In this document: positions 50,929 through 59,529 of the stretch, one piece after another
Position numbering within the stretch: position 1 is the first letter of the stretch
Layout of the letters: each line of letters begins with the position of its first letter
NCBI GenBank assembly: GCA_964498095.1
Contig: CAZCFY010000014.1
Location: 44,286-108,285, forward strand
DNA from: SG-bin7 sp964498095
GTDB taxonomy: Bacteria; Bdellovibrionota; Bdellovibrionia; Bdellovibrionales; SG-bin7
Direction: 5' to 3'
Length of the DNA stretch: 64,000 nt
Position numbers and translations under genes: made by a program
The notes under the pieces: model-generated
The model's database searches: none
What the model was told of the DNA's origin: nothing
What the model saw: the letters and a program-made list of their open reading frames with translations, nothing else

Positions 50929-52188
50929 CTAAAAACGCTCCACCGGTTCGCAGAACCACTCTCTGGGTTGATAAAACAAACACTCGACCATTTTTTTTCC
51001 AGATTTCACCTGAAAACGATGGGACTCAACGGCGTCTTGAATATTAAATTTCAAACCGTTAGAAACGTACATTTTCAAGTCGTAAACGCCGGGCCGTAAG
51101 ACACAAACTGGAAAATCCAATTTCACTGTAGTTCGGCCGGGAATTAAACTAAATTTTTTTCCGTCAGTATCAGTATCCAAATTAACGACGGTTCCAAGTT
51201 CTCCTGATAAATCTTTAATGATTATGCCGATATTAAAGTTGGAAATAGACAGTGCAGTTTCGATATCGATTTCAATCACCCCAGGAAGTCCCGACTGCAA
51301 ATACCCTACTCTTTGCCCGTCTTTACCATTAAAGGAAATATTATGAATTCGAATGTCTTGTGAGATACCTGTTTGCGCATTTGTCTTAGCGCCGATTACC
51401 GAGCTTGATCCGTTGAGTAAACTCTCTTCTTCATATTGGCAGGCAATTTCCTTGACGGGGCCGAACGCGCGAGTCTCACCATTTGCCAAATAAATTCCTA
51501 AATCACAGTTGGATATAATAGCATTAAGACTATGTGAGACCATTATAAAGCTTGTTCCGTGAGATCTTAATTCCGATAGTTTCCTATAACATTTTGCTCG
51601 AAACTTCATGTCGCCAACGGCAAGGGCCTCGTCGATAATTAAAATATCTGGTTTCGTGTTTATCGCGCACGAAAATCCCAAGCGAGCGGCCATTCCCGAA
51701 CTGTACGATTTCACTGGGGCTTCAAGCGCATCTGGGGGGAGGTCCGCAAAATCAATGACTTGTTCCAGCCGCTCTTCAATTTCTTTGTCGGTGAGCCCCA
51801 GCAATGCCAAGTTTACAAAGATATTTTCTCGGCCCGACAAAATGCTATTAAAGCCAGCTCCTTTAGCAAAGAGTGGAATGATTCGACCTCGCGTGCGCAC
51901 GCCTCCATTGTCGGGTTTAATAAGTCCACTTATGATTTTAAGTAATGTAGTTTTCCCACTTCCATTGGCTCCCATTAAACCAATAGATTCTCCCTTAGAT
52001 ATTGAAAAATTAATATTCTTGAGGGCCCAAAATTCATTGGACCTTAGTGCGCCCCTATTGCGATCGAGCCCAAACGATTGCCTTAAAACATCCGAGGCAG
52101 AATATTGCATTGATTTGCGAAGACTTCGACAAAACTTTTTATGAAGTTTAAATACTTCAATTACGTTCTGATGACTCAAAGAGTCCAA
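50929..52188 (-). CDS. wzt: Polysaccharide ABC exporter, ATP-binding subunit with C-terminal glycan-binding domain (Wzt-like)
   Basis: 419 aa. Walker A MGANGSGKTT (about 72-81), signature YSSGM (162-166) and Walker B DILIIDEAL (181-189) are intact. The family-typical FWALKNINFSISKGES precedes Walker A. Residues about 250-419 form a beta-rich domain as in Wzt proteins that bind the modified non-reducing end of O-polysaccharide before export. Start is TTG 52188: an in-frame TAG lies two codons upstream and the next ATG would cut into the conserved N-terminus. Unlike most loci, it is divergent from its permease gene. Confidence 0.9.
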   Translation of the reverse strand: MDSLSHQNVIEVFKLHKKFCRSLRKSMQYSASDVLRQSFGLDRNRGALRSNEFWALKNINFSISKGESIGLMGANGSGKTTLLKIISGLIKPDNGGVRTRGRIIPLFAKGAGFNSILSGRENIFVNLALLGLTDKEIEERLEQVIDFADLPPDALEAPVKSYSSGMAARLGFSCAINTKPDILIIDEALAVGDMKFRAKCYRKLSELRSHGTSFIMVSHSLNAIISNCDLGIYLANGETRAFGPVKEIACQYEEESLLNGSSSVIGAKTNAQTGISQDIRIHNISFNGKDGQRVGYLQSGLPGVIEIDIETALSISNFNIGIIIKDLSGELGTVVNLDTDTDGKKFSLIPGRTTVKLDFPVCVLRPGVYDLKMYVSNGLKFNIQDAVESHRFQVKSGKKMVECLFYQPREWFCEPVERF

Positions 52189-52216
52189 TAGCTACCGCCC
52201 CTTAACTTATAAAAAG

Positions 52217-52246
52217 TTGACTACTCTTTATTCAAACCGATAATGT
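52217..52246 (+). promoter_or_regulatory. Possible promoter for the Wzm-like gene
   Basis: TTGACT (52217-52222) and TAATGT (52241-52246), 18 bp apart, in the 70-bp gap between the divergent Wzt and Wzm genes. The -10 is a modest match. The start of transcription would fall within about 10 bases of the ATG, so the leader would be very short. Confidence 0.3.
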
Positions 52247-52258
52247 CCAATAACTTAA

Positions 52259-53101
52259 ATGGCAACTGAAAACTACTACTCATCAGAAAGTGAACTCAAG
52301 GCCCCTTTTGCATTATTGAAATCTATTGCTTCAGAGTTACCGGTAACTGCAAGGCTTAGCATAAAATTGTTTTATCGCGATTTTATTGGACAGCACCGTG
52401 AAACGCTAATGGGTATTACATGGGCAATTCTCCCTATGTTATTACTTGCCGGTATTTTTATTGGTGCCGTTAACGCGAAAATATTAAATGTTTCATCGTC
52501 GATACCCTATCCCGCGTTTATAATTATTGGAACCATACTATGGCAGGCATTTACGGACTGCCTACATGCCCCAATATTAAGCATTGAAAAAAATCGGTCT
52601 CTCTTGAGCAAAATCAACTTCCCCCCGGAATCGCTCGTTTTCGCGAAAATTTTCGAAGCTATTTTCAACTTTGCAGTAAAGTCCTTAATTCTCGTTGGAC
52701 TTTTTATATATTACGGCCTTGAAGCAACACCCCAACTGCTACTCTTTCCACTAGGTGTTGTTTCCATCATGATCATGGGCCTTACAGTTGGAATCATTTT
52801 AACTCCAATGGCACTCATATTTCAGGATATTTCCAAAGGTCTGCAGCTCATTATGCCCATTCTTATGTTCCTATCACCGGTCGTTTATGAGACTCCCGAA
52901 GCTGGAGCTTTAGGAACCATTTCGAAATTGAATCCGCTCAATACCGCTCTTAATTTTTCACGAAATGCACTCGTTGGCGGCCCAATTGAATACTGGCCCC
53001 AATGGTTAGCTATCACGTGCAGTTGTTTCTTGATACTTTGTTATGGCTTCCTAGTTTTGCGTGTTTCAGTTACGACAATCAATGAGCGCTCAGGGAATTA
53101 A
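52259..53101 (+). CDS. wzm: Polysaccharide ABC exporter, permease subunit (Wzm-like)
   Basis: 280 aa, six membrane segments. LFYRDFIGQHRETLMGITWAILPMLL is the ABC-2 polysaccharide permease N-terminus (amphipathic gate helix then TM1). SPVVYETPEAG, LNPLNTALNFSRNALVGG and the C-terminal FLVLRVSVTTINERSGN fit the Wzm/TagG/KpsM group. Works with the Wzt-like ATPase to carry lipid-linked polysaccharide across the inner membrane. Its stop abuts the convergent acyltransferase gene. Confidence 0.9.
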   Translation: MATENYYSSESELKAPFALLKSIASELPVTARLSIKLFYRDFIGQHRETLMGITWAILPMLLLAGIFIGAVNAKILNVSSSIPYPAFIIIGTILWQAFTDCLHAPILSIEKNRSLLSKINFPPESLVFAKIFEAIFNFAVKSLILVGLFIYYGLEATPQLLLFPLGVVSIMIMGLTVGIILTPMALIFQDISKGLQLIMPILMFLSPVVYETPEAGALGTISKLNPLNTALNFSRNALVGGPIEYWPQWLAITCSCFLILCYGFLVLRVSVTTINERSGN

Positions 53102-53695
53102 TTAACGATTGCCAATGACTTTAGCCGGAACACCACCAACAATAGTGTAAGGATCTACATTCTTAGTAACGACTGCGCCAGCAGCAATTATTGCGCCTCT
53201 TCCAATTCTGACGCCATCAAGCACCCTGGCCCCAGAGCCAATCCAAACATCGTCTTCAATGACGATTCCTTCCTGGCTCAAACCCTGCTTTGCGATGGGT
53301 ATCTCGCGATCCGTATAAACATGATTAGCTGGTATTACTACGACGTGCGCAGCTATACGTACGAAGTTGCCAATCTTTAAGCCGCCGTGACCGTAAAGAA
53401 TTGAAAAAGGGTTCACCGTACAATTTGAGCCAATTTCAATTTTTCCACCGTAGGACATCAACATCGAATAAGGAAATAACTCACAATGGTCACCAATTAT
53501 GATTTCGGAGTTCTTACCGTTACAATCAACAATCGCCCCATCGGCCAAACGACAATAATTTCCAATGTGAATTCCCGCCTTACGCCCCTTGAATTTAAAG
53601 CCTTCCTCTATGAATGTTTTGGCACCGACTTTAACGAATTCGCCACCTGGTTGCCCAGAAAGTTGGCGTTTAATTCGGCTGATGTATTCAAACAT
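53102..53695 (-). CDS. Hexapeptide-repeat acyltransferase
   Basis: 197 aa left-handed beta-helix enzyme. Imperfect hexapeptide turns run from about 35 to 180, with I-G-N-Y-C-R, IIGDHCEL, IGSNCTV, IGNFVRIAAH (catalytic His), WIGSGARVLDGVRIGRGAIIAAGAVVTKNV and IVGGVPAKVIGN, the classic O-acetyltransferase ending. Likely O-acetylates a sugar of the local glycan using acetyl-CoA. The start ATG has AGGAG 5 bp upstream. Divergent from the GT2 gene at 53777. Confidence 0.88.
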   Translation of the reverse strand: MFEYISRIKRQLSGQPGGEFVKVGAKTFIEEGFKFKGRKAGIHIGNYCRLADGAIVDCNGKNSEIIIGDHCELFPYSMLMSYGGKIEIGSNCTVNPFSILYGHGGLKIGNFVRIAAHVVVIPANHVYTDREIPIAKQGLSQEGIVIEDDVWIGSGARVLDGVRIGRGAIIAAGAVVTKNVDPYTIVGGVPAKVIGNR

Positions 53696-53776
53696 TTCAA
53701 CTCCTGGTCGGATGGCTTTTAGTAGCAGAAGTTATAGGAATTTGCCAGATGAAAGACGATATGTTACCCATCAGAA

Positions 53777-55075
53777 ATGGCTAATGATTTTACTTATGAA
53801 TTAAGCTACCCCTTAAATCCTAATGGCATAGAGAAACTCAGCGAATTCCTAAAAGGTTGCGATGCGGATGCGGTCGTTTGGGACGATTGTTGGATTAGAC
53901 CAAAGGGGCGAATTTCGAAGGAAATATCTCGCGTTAAGTGGCCGGCAACCGATGAGTTTTTATATCAATCGTTTGATCAATCAGGGCGCGCAGCAATTCG
54001 TTCAAGTGTTTTGGCCAGCTTAAATATCGATCACGATTCAAAAAATTTCTACGGTGAAGCCTTGGCAGCGCTTTTAAAAAATAAGGGGAAAATTCTCCGT
54101 TTTGATGGCGTCGTTAGATTTGTTGGAGATGGCAAAAAAGCCTATGAACCAGCGATGCTGCAAAGGCCCCCTCAGCGAGCGAAATCTATTTCAATCATCT
54201 GCAATTATCGTGACCGCGCAGATCTTATGAAAAACGTAATTGAGTCATTGAGCCAACAAGAGCTCTTGAGTCCAACGGAAATCATTTTCATTAATAATCA
54301 GTCGACGCCTGAAAACTTTGAATACGTCAAAAGACACGCGCAAAGACTCGATTCAAAAATGAAAGTGGTACACACCAATTTTGACCACCCTTTTAATAAA
54401 AGCAGACAAGACAATTTAGGGGCTACAATAGCCGCGGGCGAAATCATCGTATTTTTAAATAACGACACCCAACTCTTAAACCCAACACTGATTCAGGAGA
54501 TTTCTGATTGGGCAGCCTCGCGACCTGACCTGGCGACTGTGGGTTGCAAAATTATCGGCGACAATCAACATTTGGTTTCTTCTGGCACAGAAATTTTTCA
54601 CGATATAAATCTGCCTAACCAATTTGGAATTCGTGAATCCGAAGAAAGTGTTTTTGCCAATGGCATTCATTTTACCACCGGAAATAGCTTTGCATGTGCT
54701 GCCATTTCCAAAGAGACTTTTAAAAAAATTGGTTTATTGAGCGAGGATGAATTTCCCGTTCAGTATAATGATGCCGATCATTTTATCCGCGCGATGGAGC
54801 TCGGCTATAAACATCTTTATCTCGGCCATCTTAGCTTATTCCACCAGCCAGGAGCGACAGAGCAACGCACCAAAGAAAAAGTGAGATCACTATTGAAAAA
54901 ACTTACGACGAAGTTCGCCAATCTGCAAAATTACAAGGTTTTCCAGCCTGAAATTAGCGTTCTGTCGTGGAATGAATTGCAGCGTTTTAGGCTCAATAAA
55001 TCTTTGGCAGTGAGTAAAGCTTGGTTAACAAATCAAGCCGCAAAAATTTTAAAAAGAGCCCTTTATCCCAATTAA
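53777..55075 (+). CDS. GT2 glycosyltransferase with N-terminal extra domain
   Basis: 432 aa. The N-terminal 130 residues look like a reduced GT-A-type module (ADAVVWDDCWIRPKGRISKE, NFYGEALAALLKNKGKIL) without full motifs. The main domain starts at ISIICNYRDRADLMKNVIESL and has FNKSRQDNLGATIAAGEIIVFLNNDTQLLNP (NDT metal motif), TTGNSFACAAISKETF and YNDADHFIRAMELGY. It resembles the two-module enzyme at 47382. Its last 27 bp overlap the convergent gene. Confidence 0.85.
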   Translation: MANDFTYELSYPLNPNGIEKLSEFLKGCDADAVVWDDCWIRPKGRISKEISRVKWPATDEFLYQSFDQSGRAAIRSSVLASLNIDHDSKNFYGEALAALLKNKGKILRFDGVVRFVGDGKKAYEPAMLQRPPQRAKSISIICNYRDRADLMKNVIESLSQQELLSPTEIIFINNQSTPENFEYVKRHAQRLDSKMKVVHTNFDHPFNKSRQDNLGATIAAGEIIVFLNNDTQLLNPTLIQEISDWAASRPDLATVGCKIIGDNQHLVSSGTEIFHDINLPNQFGIRESEESVFANGIHFTTGNSFACAAISKETFKKIGLLSEDEFPVQYNDADHFIRAMELGYKHLYLGHLSLFHQPGATEQRTKEKVRSLLKKLTTKFANLQNYKVFQPEISVLSWNELQRFRLNKSLAVSKAWLTNQAAKILKRALYPN

Positions 55076-56254
55076 GTCGATCCAAGCCTTTGCAACTGAT
55101 CTGCCGCGATATTTTTCTTCAATGATTTGTTTGCCAAGGATAATGTGATCCCTTTTGCTCGCTGAGTCCGACAAATAACTCCTCAAACCTCTTTTAAAGT
55201 CAGAGATTATACAATTATCAAAGTCGCGAAGAGCGTCCGTTGCCGTCGCAACCACCGGAACTCCGTTTGCTAATGATAAAATAGTTCGATTTGCCGATTT
55301 CACCCGAGAAATACTGTTCATGGGATTTGGTATTATCACCGTATCAGACCTTTTTAATTCCTCATTAAGAATGCGTGGAGACCAAGGCAAATAAAATGTT
55401 TTTATTCGAAAAGGTTTAATGTGCTTTTGATACATCTGGTAATCATTGCTAATGACGAGCAAATGAAAATCCATCTCTTTTGCAAGGGCTTCGAGGTCCT
55501 CTTTAACCAAGAGCAAATCAGTTATGCCACTCACATTTTCATATCCTGAGTGACCAAACCACAAAATTTGCTTAGCGCTTCGATTCGCAGATAGCTGTTG
55601 CTGCAGAAAATCGACACTAGGCTCTTGAGTAGCATTTTTCAGGGAAGTTGTCTGCGCACTTTGACCCAAATAGCGAATTTTTGAGAAAATATATCTAAAA
55701 ATTTTCGGGAGGACTGCCACTAAAAAATGGTGAAAGCTATGGCCGAACATCCAATTTAAGCGATGTTTCAACCAAAAGGTCCTAATGAAGTCTTCCTCTT
55801 CATCACCTTCCAAAGCATCTGGAATCACTACTACACGCTCTACTTTCAAAAAACTTTGAATTTCGCGGGCCAACTCAGCGCTGGGAGTCACGATTGCCGT
55901 CGCTATCTCGGCCATTTTCCTTAAATTGATTGCGTGGAGATTAGCACGCTCGCCACGACAGTCGCCTGTTTTAATTAGTATTTTTGAAGCTTCCTCGAGA
56001 TTGTCACAAATATCGATATAAACCGGAATTCCCAATTTACGAGCTTTAAGCGCAACTTCCAAATCATGATCCGAAAATGTCTTTACAAACACAATTGCCG
56101 AAACTGCCTCAATAAGGTCAACTTCTTCACCACCCGCATAATAGTGATTCCTTACCCCCTCTTTAGCCATGTAAAAGGAAGGTATGATGCAACGATAGCG
56201 AACACTCGCTATTTTTGTATCAGTGGTGGCTAGCTTCCAACAAACCGGATCCAT
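55049..56254 (-). CDS. Glycosyltransferase-like protein (GT-B, family 1/4-like)
   Basis: 401 aa. IASVRYRCIIPSFYM and SAIVFVKTFSDHDLEVALKARKLGIPVYIDICDN form a Rossmann-type N-terminal domain; EIATAIVTPSAELAREI resembles GT4 donor selection regions. The C-terminal half has ILWFGHSGYENVSGITDLL, YLPWSPRILNEELKRSDTVIIPNP and TILSLANGVPVVATATDALRDF, which is GT-B-like. The usual EX7E motif is not clear, so activity is uncertain. ATG 56254 is used; the in-frame TTG at 56263 abuts the upstream stop. It lies 9 bp after the methyltransferase gene on the same strand. Confidence 0.75.
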   Translation of the reverse strand: MDPVCWKLATTDTKIASVRYRCIIPSFYMAKEGVRNHYYAGGEEVDLIEAVSAIVFVKTFSDHDLEVALKARKLGIPVYIDICDNLEEASKILIKTGDCRGERANLHAINLRKMAEIATAIVTPSAELAREIQSFLKVERVVVIPDALEGDEEEDFIRTFWLKHRLNWMFGHSFHHFLVAVLPKIFRYIFSKIRYLGQSAQTTSLKNATQEPSVDFLQQQLSANRSAKQILWFGHSGYENVSGITDLLLVKEDLEALAKEMDFHLLVISNDYQMYQKHIKPFRIKTFYLPWSPRILNEELKRSDTVIIPNPMNSISRVKSANRTILSLANGVPVVATATDALRDFDNCIISDFKRGLRSYLSDSASKRDHIILGKQIIEEKYRGRSVAKAWIDLIGIKGSF

Positions 56255-56263
56255 AATTCCCAA

Positions 56264-57217
56264 TTATTTGCGGCAAACTAAATACAAACGATGTTCGTTT
56301 GTCACATTTGCAAAAGCGTGGGGATGCATGACTTTGGAAATGAACTTAAATCCAACTTGCTTAAGCGCATTCAAGAGTTCGTCCTCGTTGGCCCAGAATG
56401 ACCATGTGTTATCCAAAGAGCTGCGTAAGCGCTTTTGTTTTTCTTCGGCCGTGGCGTTTTCGGGATGCTCTTTGTAGGCATAGCCACTAAACCCCTCAGA
56501 CGTCGTTACCGGACCACGCAAGTCCCAAGTATCAATCGAACCCGACGTAGCTACGTGAGTGTAAATAAATACGGTATCGTTAGTAACGGAATAAAGGGCT
56601 TTAAGCATTGGGAAAAAGTCTTCTTTACCAAGGTGATGGAGAATGCCGTTGAAGAGCACTAGATCATATGTTCCCGTCTTTTCGGGTGTTATCCTTCTCA
56701 CGTCACCCGACTCAAAAGAAACATTATCAAGACCAAATGCCTTCGCCGCAAAAGAAGCTCGATTAACGTAAAGATCGCGCCCCTCTAGCCCTTTTACGTT
56801 GGCCCCCTTTTCCGCAAAAATTATCGAGTGAATTCCCTCGGCGCATGCTAAATCTAATACGGACAAACCTTCCGTTGTCGCCTTAGATGTGATGTATGGC
56901 ACCATGGCACAAATTTGTTCACCAATGATTCTTAAACCATGAGCTTTGCCCATGTAACGCTCTTGATCTGGCGAAATAGTATGAACGTTATTTCCTAAAT
57001 CATAGTAATGGCACCATGGAGCTTCTGGGTTCAGGTTTTTTAATCCCTCAATGGCTTGCTCTTTTGTAAGCTTACTTTTAAGCGTTTGAGGAGGCATCTC
57101 GCGCACGGAAAATGATTTATTTGTTTTTTGAATCCTACGGCGATCTTTCGCAAATTTAACCTTAAGCCAAGATGCTATCTGCACGTTACCCCCTGACTGT
57201 TTTGTACGGTGCATCAT
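56264..57217 (-). CDS. Class I SAM-dependent methyltransferase (DUF1698/CmoB-like fold)
   Basis: About 317 aa. A basic N-terminal region (to about 50) is followed by WCHYYDLGNNVHTISPDQER and GLSVLDLACAEGIHSIIFAEKGA (SAM motif I). GDVRRITPEKTGTYDLVLFNGILHHLGKEDFF (motif III/IV) comes next, and a C-terminal lid ends in LYLVCRK. The fold resembles CmoB/DUF1698 proteins, but in this locus methylation of sugars is more probable. The start is uncertain: ATG 57217 or 57214; the in-frame TTG at 57244 is less likely. Confidence 0.8.
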   Translation of the reverse strand: MMHRTKQSGGNVQIASWLKVKFAKDRRRIQKTNKSFSVREMPPQTLKSKLTKEQAIEGLKNLNPEAPWCHYYDLGNNVHTISPDQERYMGKAHGLRIIGEQICAMVPYITSKATTEGLSVLDLACAEGIHSIIFAEKGANVKGLEGRDLYVNRASFAAKAFGLDNVSFESGDVRRITPEKTGTYDLVLFNGILHHLGKEDFFPMLKALYSVTNDTVFIYTHVATSGSIDTWDLRGPVTTSEGFSGYAYKEHPENATAEEKQKRLRSSLDNTWSFWANEDELLNALKQVGFKFISKVMHPHAFANVTNEHRLYLVCRK

Positions 57218-57314
57218 TATTTGATTTGTTTGGATTGGAGTCAAGTAAACAAATATAGCCTTATACTAGATTAACAAACTTTCCAAGAGTAAATCCTATT
57301 CGGATCGCTCTCTA

Positions 57315-57344
57315 TTGGACTTATTCTTAAGCGCCAAGTATAGT
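57315..57344 (+). promoter_or_regulatory. Likely sigma-70-type promoter of the 57371-63098 operon
   Basis: TTGGAC (57315-57320) and TATAGT (57339-57344) are 18 bp apart in a 153-bp divergent intergenic region. They would give a leader of about 20 nt containing GAGGT (57360-57364) before ATG 57371. Five genes follow with overlaps or gaps of 3 bp or so. Confidence 0.5.
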
Positions 57345-57370
57345 GGCGAACTTAAATATTCGAGGTAATT

Positions 57371-58363
57371 ATGCGTGATCTCAAAGGAGAAAAAGTACTT
57401 GTCATAGGCGGCGCCGGTTTCATTGGTTCACATGTTGTCGATGAACTTCTAAAGGAAGACGTCAGTCAAGTGATCATCTATGATAATTTTTGCCGTGGAT
57501 CAAAAGAAAACCTAGAAAACGCTCTTCGAGACCCTCGCGTAAGAATTTATGATATCGGAGGCGATATCTTGCAATCCGACGTACTAAATTCAGCCGTGAA
57601 ACAAAGTGATTCAGTAATTCACTTAGCTGCGCTTTGGTTGCTGCAATGTTATGAATATCCCCGAGCCGCCTTTGATGTGAACATCCGTGGTACTTTTAAT
57701 GTTTTGGAAGCCTGTTGTGATTATGGAATAAAACGCCTAGTTTACTCCTCTTCGGCTTCTGTTTATGGCGATGCTGTTCAAATTCCAATGACAGAAGAAC
57801 ATCCATTCAATAATCGCACGTTTTATGGCGCGACTAAAATTGCGGGTGAAGCTATGTGTCGTGCATTTAATGATCGCTACGGCCTCTCCTATTGTGGATT
57901 GAGGTACATGAATGTTTATGGGGCAAGACAAGATTATAAAGGAACTTATATTGCAGTAATAATGAAGATCTTAGATCGTCTCGATCAAGGCTTACCGCCA
58001 GTCGTTTACGGTGATGGATCGCAAAGTTACGATTTTGTTTATGTGGGAGACGTTGGACACGCAAATGTATGCGCTCTTAAGAGCGAGGCCAATGATAAAT
58101 TCTATAATATCGGCAGCGGTACCAAGACTTCAATAAAAGAACTTTGTGAGATGCTCTTAAAAATTACCAAATCCCAACAGAAAATTGAATTTGAGCCGGC
58201 AGGAAAGACGTTCGTTACGAATAGAATTGGCAGCACGGCTGCAGCTGAGAAGGATTTAGGATTTAAATACTCAGTCAACCTTGAAGAGGGATTACGCAAA
58301 TTAATTGATTGGCGAAATACTCATAAAGCTCTAGTAACAGAAAGAGCAAAGCAGGCACGATGA
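57371..58363 (+). CDS. NAD-dependent epimerase/dehydratase (UDP-sugar 4-epimerase-like)
   Basis: 330 aa extended SDR. KVLVIGGAGFIGSHVVDEL binds NAD; YSSSASVYGD and YGATK provide Ser, Tyr and Lys; LRYMNVYGARQDYKGTY and GDGSQSYDFVYVGDVGHAN are typical of UDP-GlcNAc/UDP-glucuronate-type 4-epimerases. It makes a sugar nucleotide for the locus, probably the substrate of the next gene's aminotransferase. Start ATG with GAGGT 6 bp upstream; stop overlaps the next start (ATGA). Confidence 0.88.
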   Translation: MRDLKGEKVLVIGGAGFIGSHVVDELLKEDVSQVIIYDNFCRGSKENLENALRDPRVRIYDIGGDILQSDVLNSAVKQSDSVIHLAALWLLQCYEYPRAAFDVNIRGTFNVLEACCDYGIKRLVYSSSASVYGDAVQIPMTEEHPFNNRTFYGATKIAGEAMCRAFNDRYGLSYCGLRYMNVYGARQDYKGTYIAVIMKILDRLDQGLPPVVYGDGSQSYDFVYVGDVGHANVCALKSEANDKFYNIGSGTKTSIKELCEMLLKITKSQQKIEFEPAGKTFVTNRIGSTAAAEKDLGFKYSVNLEEGLRKLIDWRNTHKALVTERAKQAR

Positions 58364-59526
58364 AAATTCCAATAACAAAAGCCGTTTTTGATGAAAATGA
58401 TAAAGCGCAAATAATAAAACCTCTGGAAACTGGCTGGGTTGTACAAGGCCCCTACGTAACAGAATTTGAAAAGAAATTTGAAGACTTTACGAAGTCAAAA
58501 TATGCTCTTGCGGCCACGTCGTGCACCACCGCACTTCATATGGCTCTTGCGGCACTTAAAGTCGGACCGGGAGATGAAGTTATTGTGCCAGCGTTTACAT
58601 GGATTGCCTCAGCGAATTCCGTTGAGTATCAGGGCGCACGCGTCGTTTTTTGCGATATCGACTTAAATACATTCAATATCGACATTCAGGATTTCGAGAG
58701 AAAGATCACAAAGAAGACAAAAGCTGTTATGCCGGTCCACCTATTTGGCTTGTCCGCTGAGATGGACAAAATCATGGAGATAGCCAGAGCGAACAATCTG
58801 TATGTCGTCGAGGATGCAGCATGTGGTTTCGGCTCTCGTTATAAGAACCAGCACGTTGGCACTATAGGTGACTTCGGATGTTTTAGCTTTCACCCTCGTA
58901 AAGCGATTACGACGGGCGAGGGAGGAATGCTCACTACGAATAATAAAAATTATTTTGAATTGGCCAAGAGTCTTCGCGATCATGGTGCTAGCAGATCTGA
59001 TTTCGCAAGGCATGGCAATAAAGCGGCATTCCTACTGTCAGAATTTAATGTCCTCGGGTACAACTATCGCATGACAGATATTCAAGGAGCCCTCGGCGTT
59101 AGTCAAATGGCCAAGGCGGATTGGATACTTGCGGAAAGAAGGAAAAGAGCCAAAGAGTATACGCGTGAGTTAAGTAGTCTCTCATGGCTTGGAACTCCAT
59201 TTGAGGCAGAAGATTATGAACATAGCTTTCAATCGTATGTTTGCCTGTTTAAACCAGAGAAACCCAATTTGAATAACTTTGAGAAACTTAACGATCAAAG
59301 AAATGACATTATGATGAGACTTGAAGAAATTGGAATTTCGACTCGACAAGGAACTCACGCCGTAACGAATTTAGGTTATTATCTAAATAAATATAGTTTA
59401 AACCCTAGAGATTATCCAAACGCATTGCTCGCTGACAAACTGTCGATCACCCTGCCAATTTATGCGCAGATGACCGATGAAGAACAAAACTATGTGATTG
59501 AAAATATCAAAAAGGTAATGAACTAA
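58360..59526 (+). CDS. DegT/DnrJ/EryC1 sugar aminotransferase
   Basis: 388 aa PLP enzyme of the perosamine-synthase type. TSCTTALHMALAALKVGPGDEV, VPAFTWIASANSVEYQGA, VEDAACGFGSRY and SFHPRKAITTGEGGML (PLP Lys in PRKA) are clear. The C-terminal RMTDIQGALGVSQM contacts the dimer partner. It adds an amino group to a keto-sugar nucleotide, plausibly one made by the adjacent SDR. Distinct from the WecE-like enzyme at 14115. Overlaps the epimerase gene by 4 bp; the AsnB gene follows after 3 bp. Confidence 0.9.
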   Translation: MKIPITKAVFDENDKAQIIKPLETGWVVQGPYVTEFEKKFEDFTKSKYALAATSCTTALHMALAALKVGPGDEVIVPAFTWIASANSVEYQGARVVFCDIDLNTFNIDIQDFERKITKKTKAVMPVHLFGLSAEMDKIMEIARANNLYVVEDAACGFGSRYKNQHVGTIGDFGCFSFHPRKAITTGEGGMLTTNNKNYFELAKSLRDHGASRSDFARHGNKAAFLLSEFNVLGYNYRMTDIQGALGVSQMAKADWILAERRKRAKEYTRELSSLSWLGTPFEAEDYEHSFQSYVCLFKPEKPNLNNFEKLNDQRNDIMMRLEEIGISTRQGTHAVTNLGYYLNKYSLNPRDYPNALLADKLSITLPIYAQMTDEEQNYVIENIKKVMN

Positions 59527-59529
59527 TCT

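Noticed and set aside
51608..52144. 178-codon open frame opposite wzt
   Set aside because: Ser/Pro-rich antisense shadow of a well-supported ABC ATPase gene; no domain or ribosome site.
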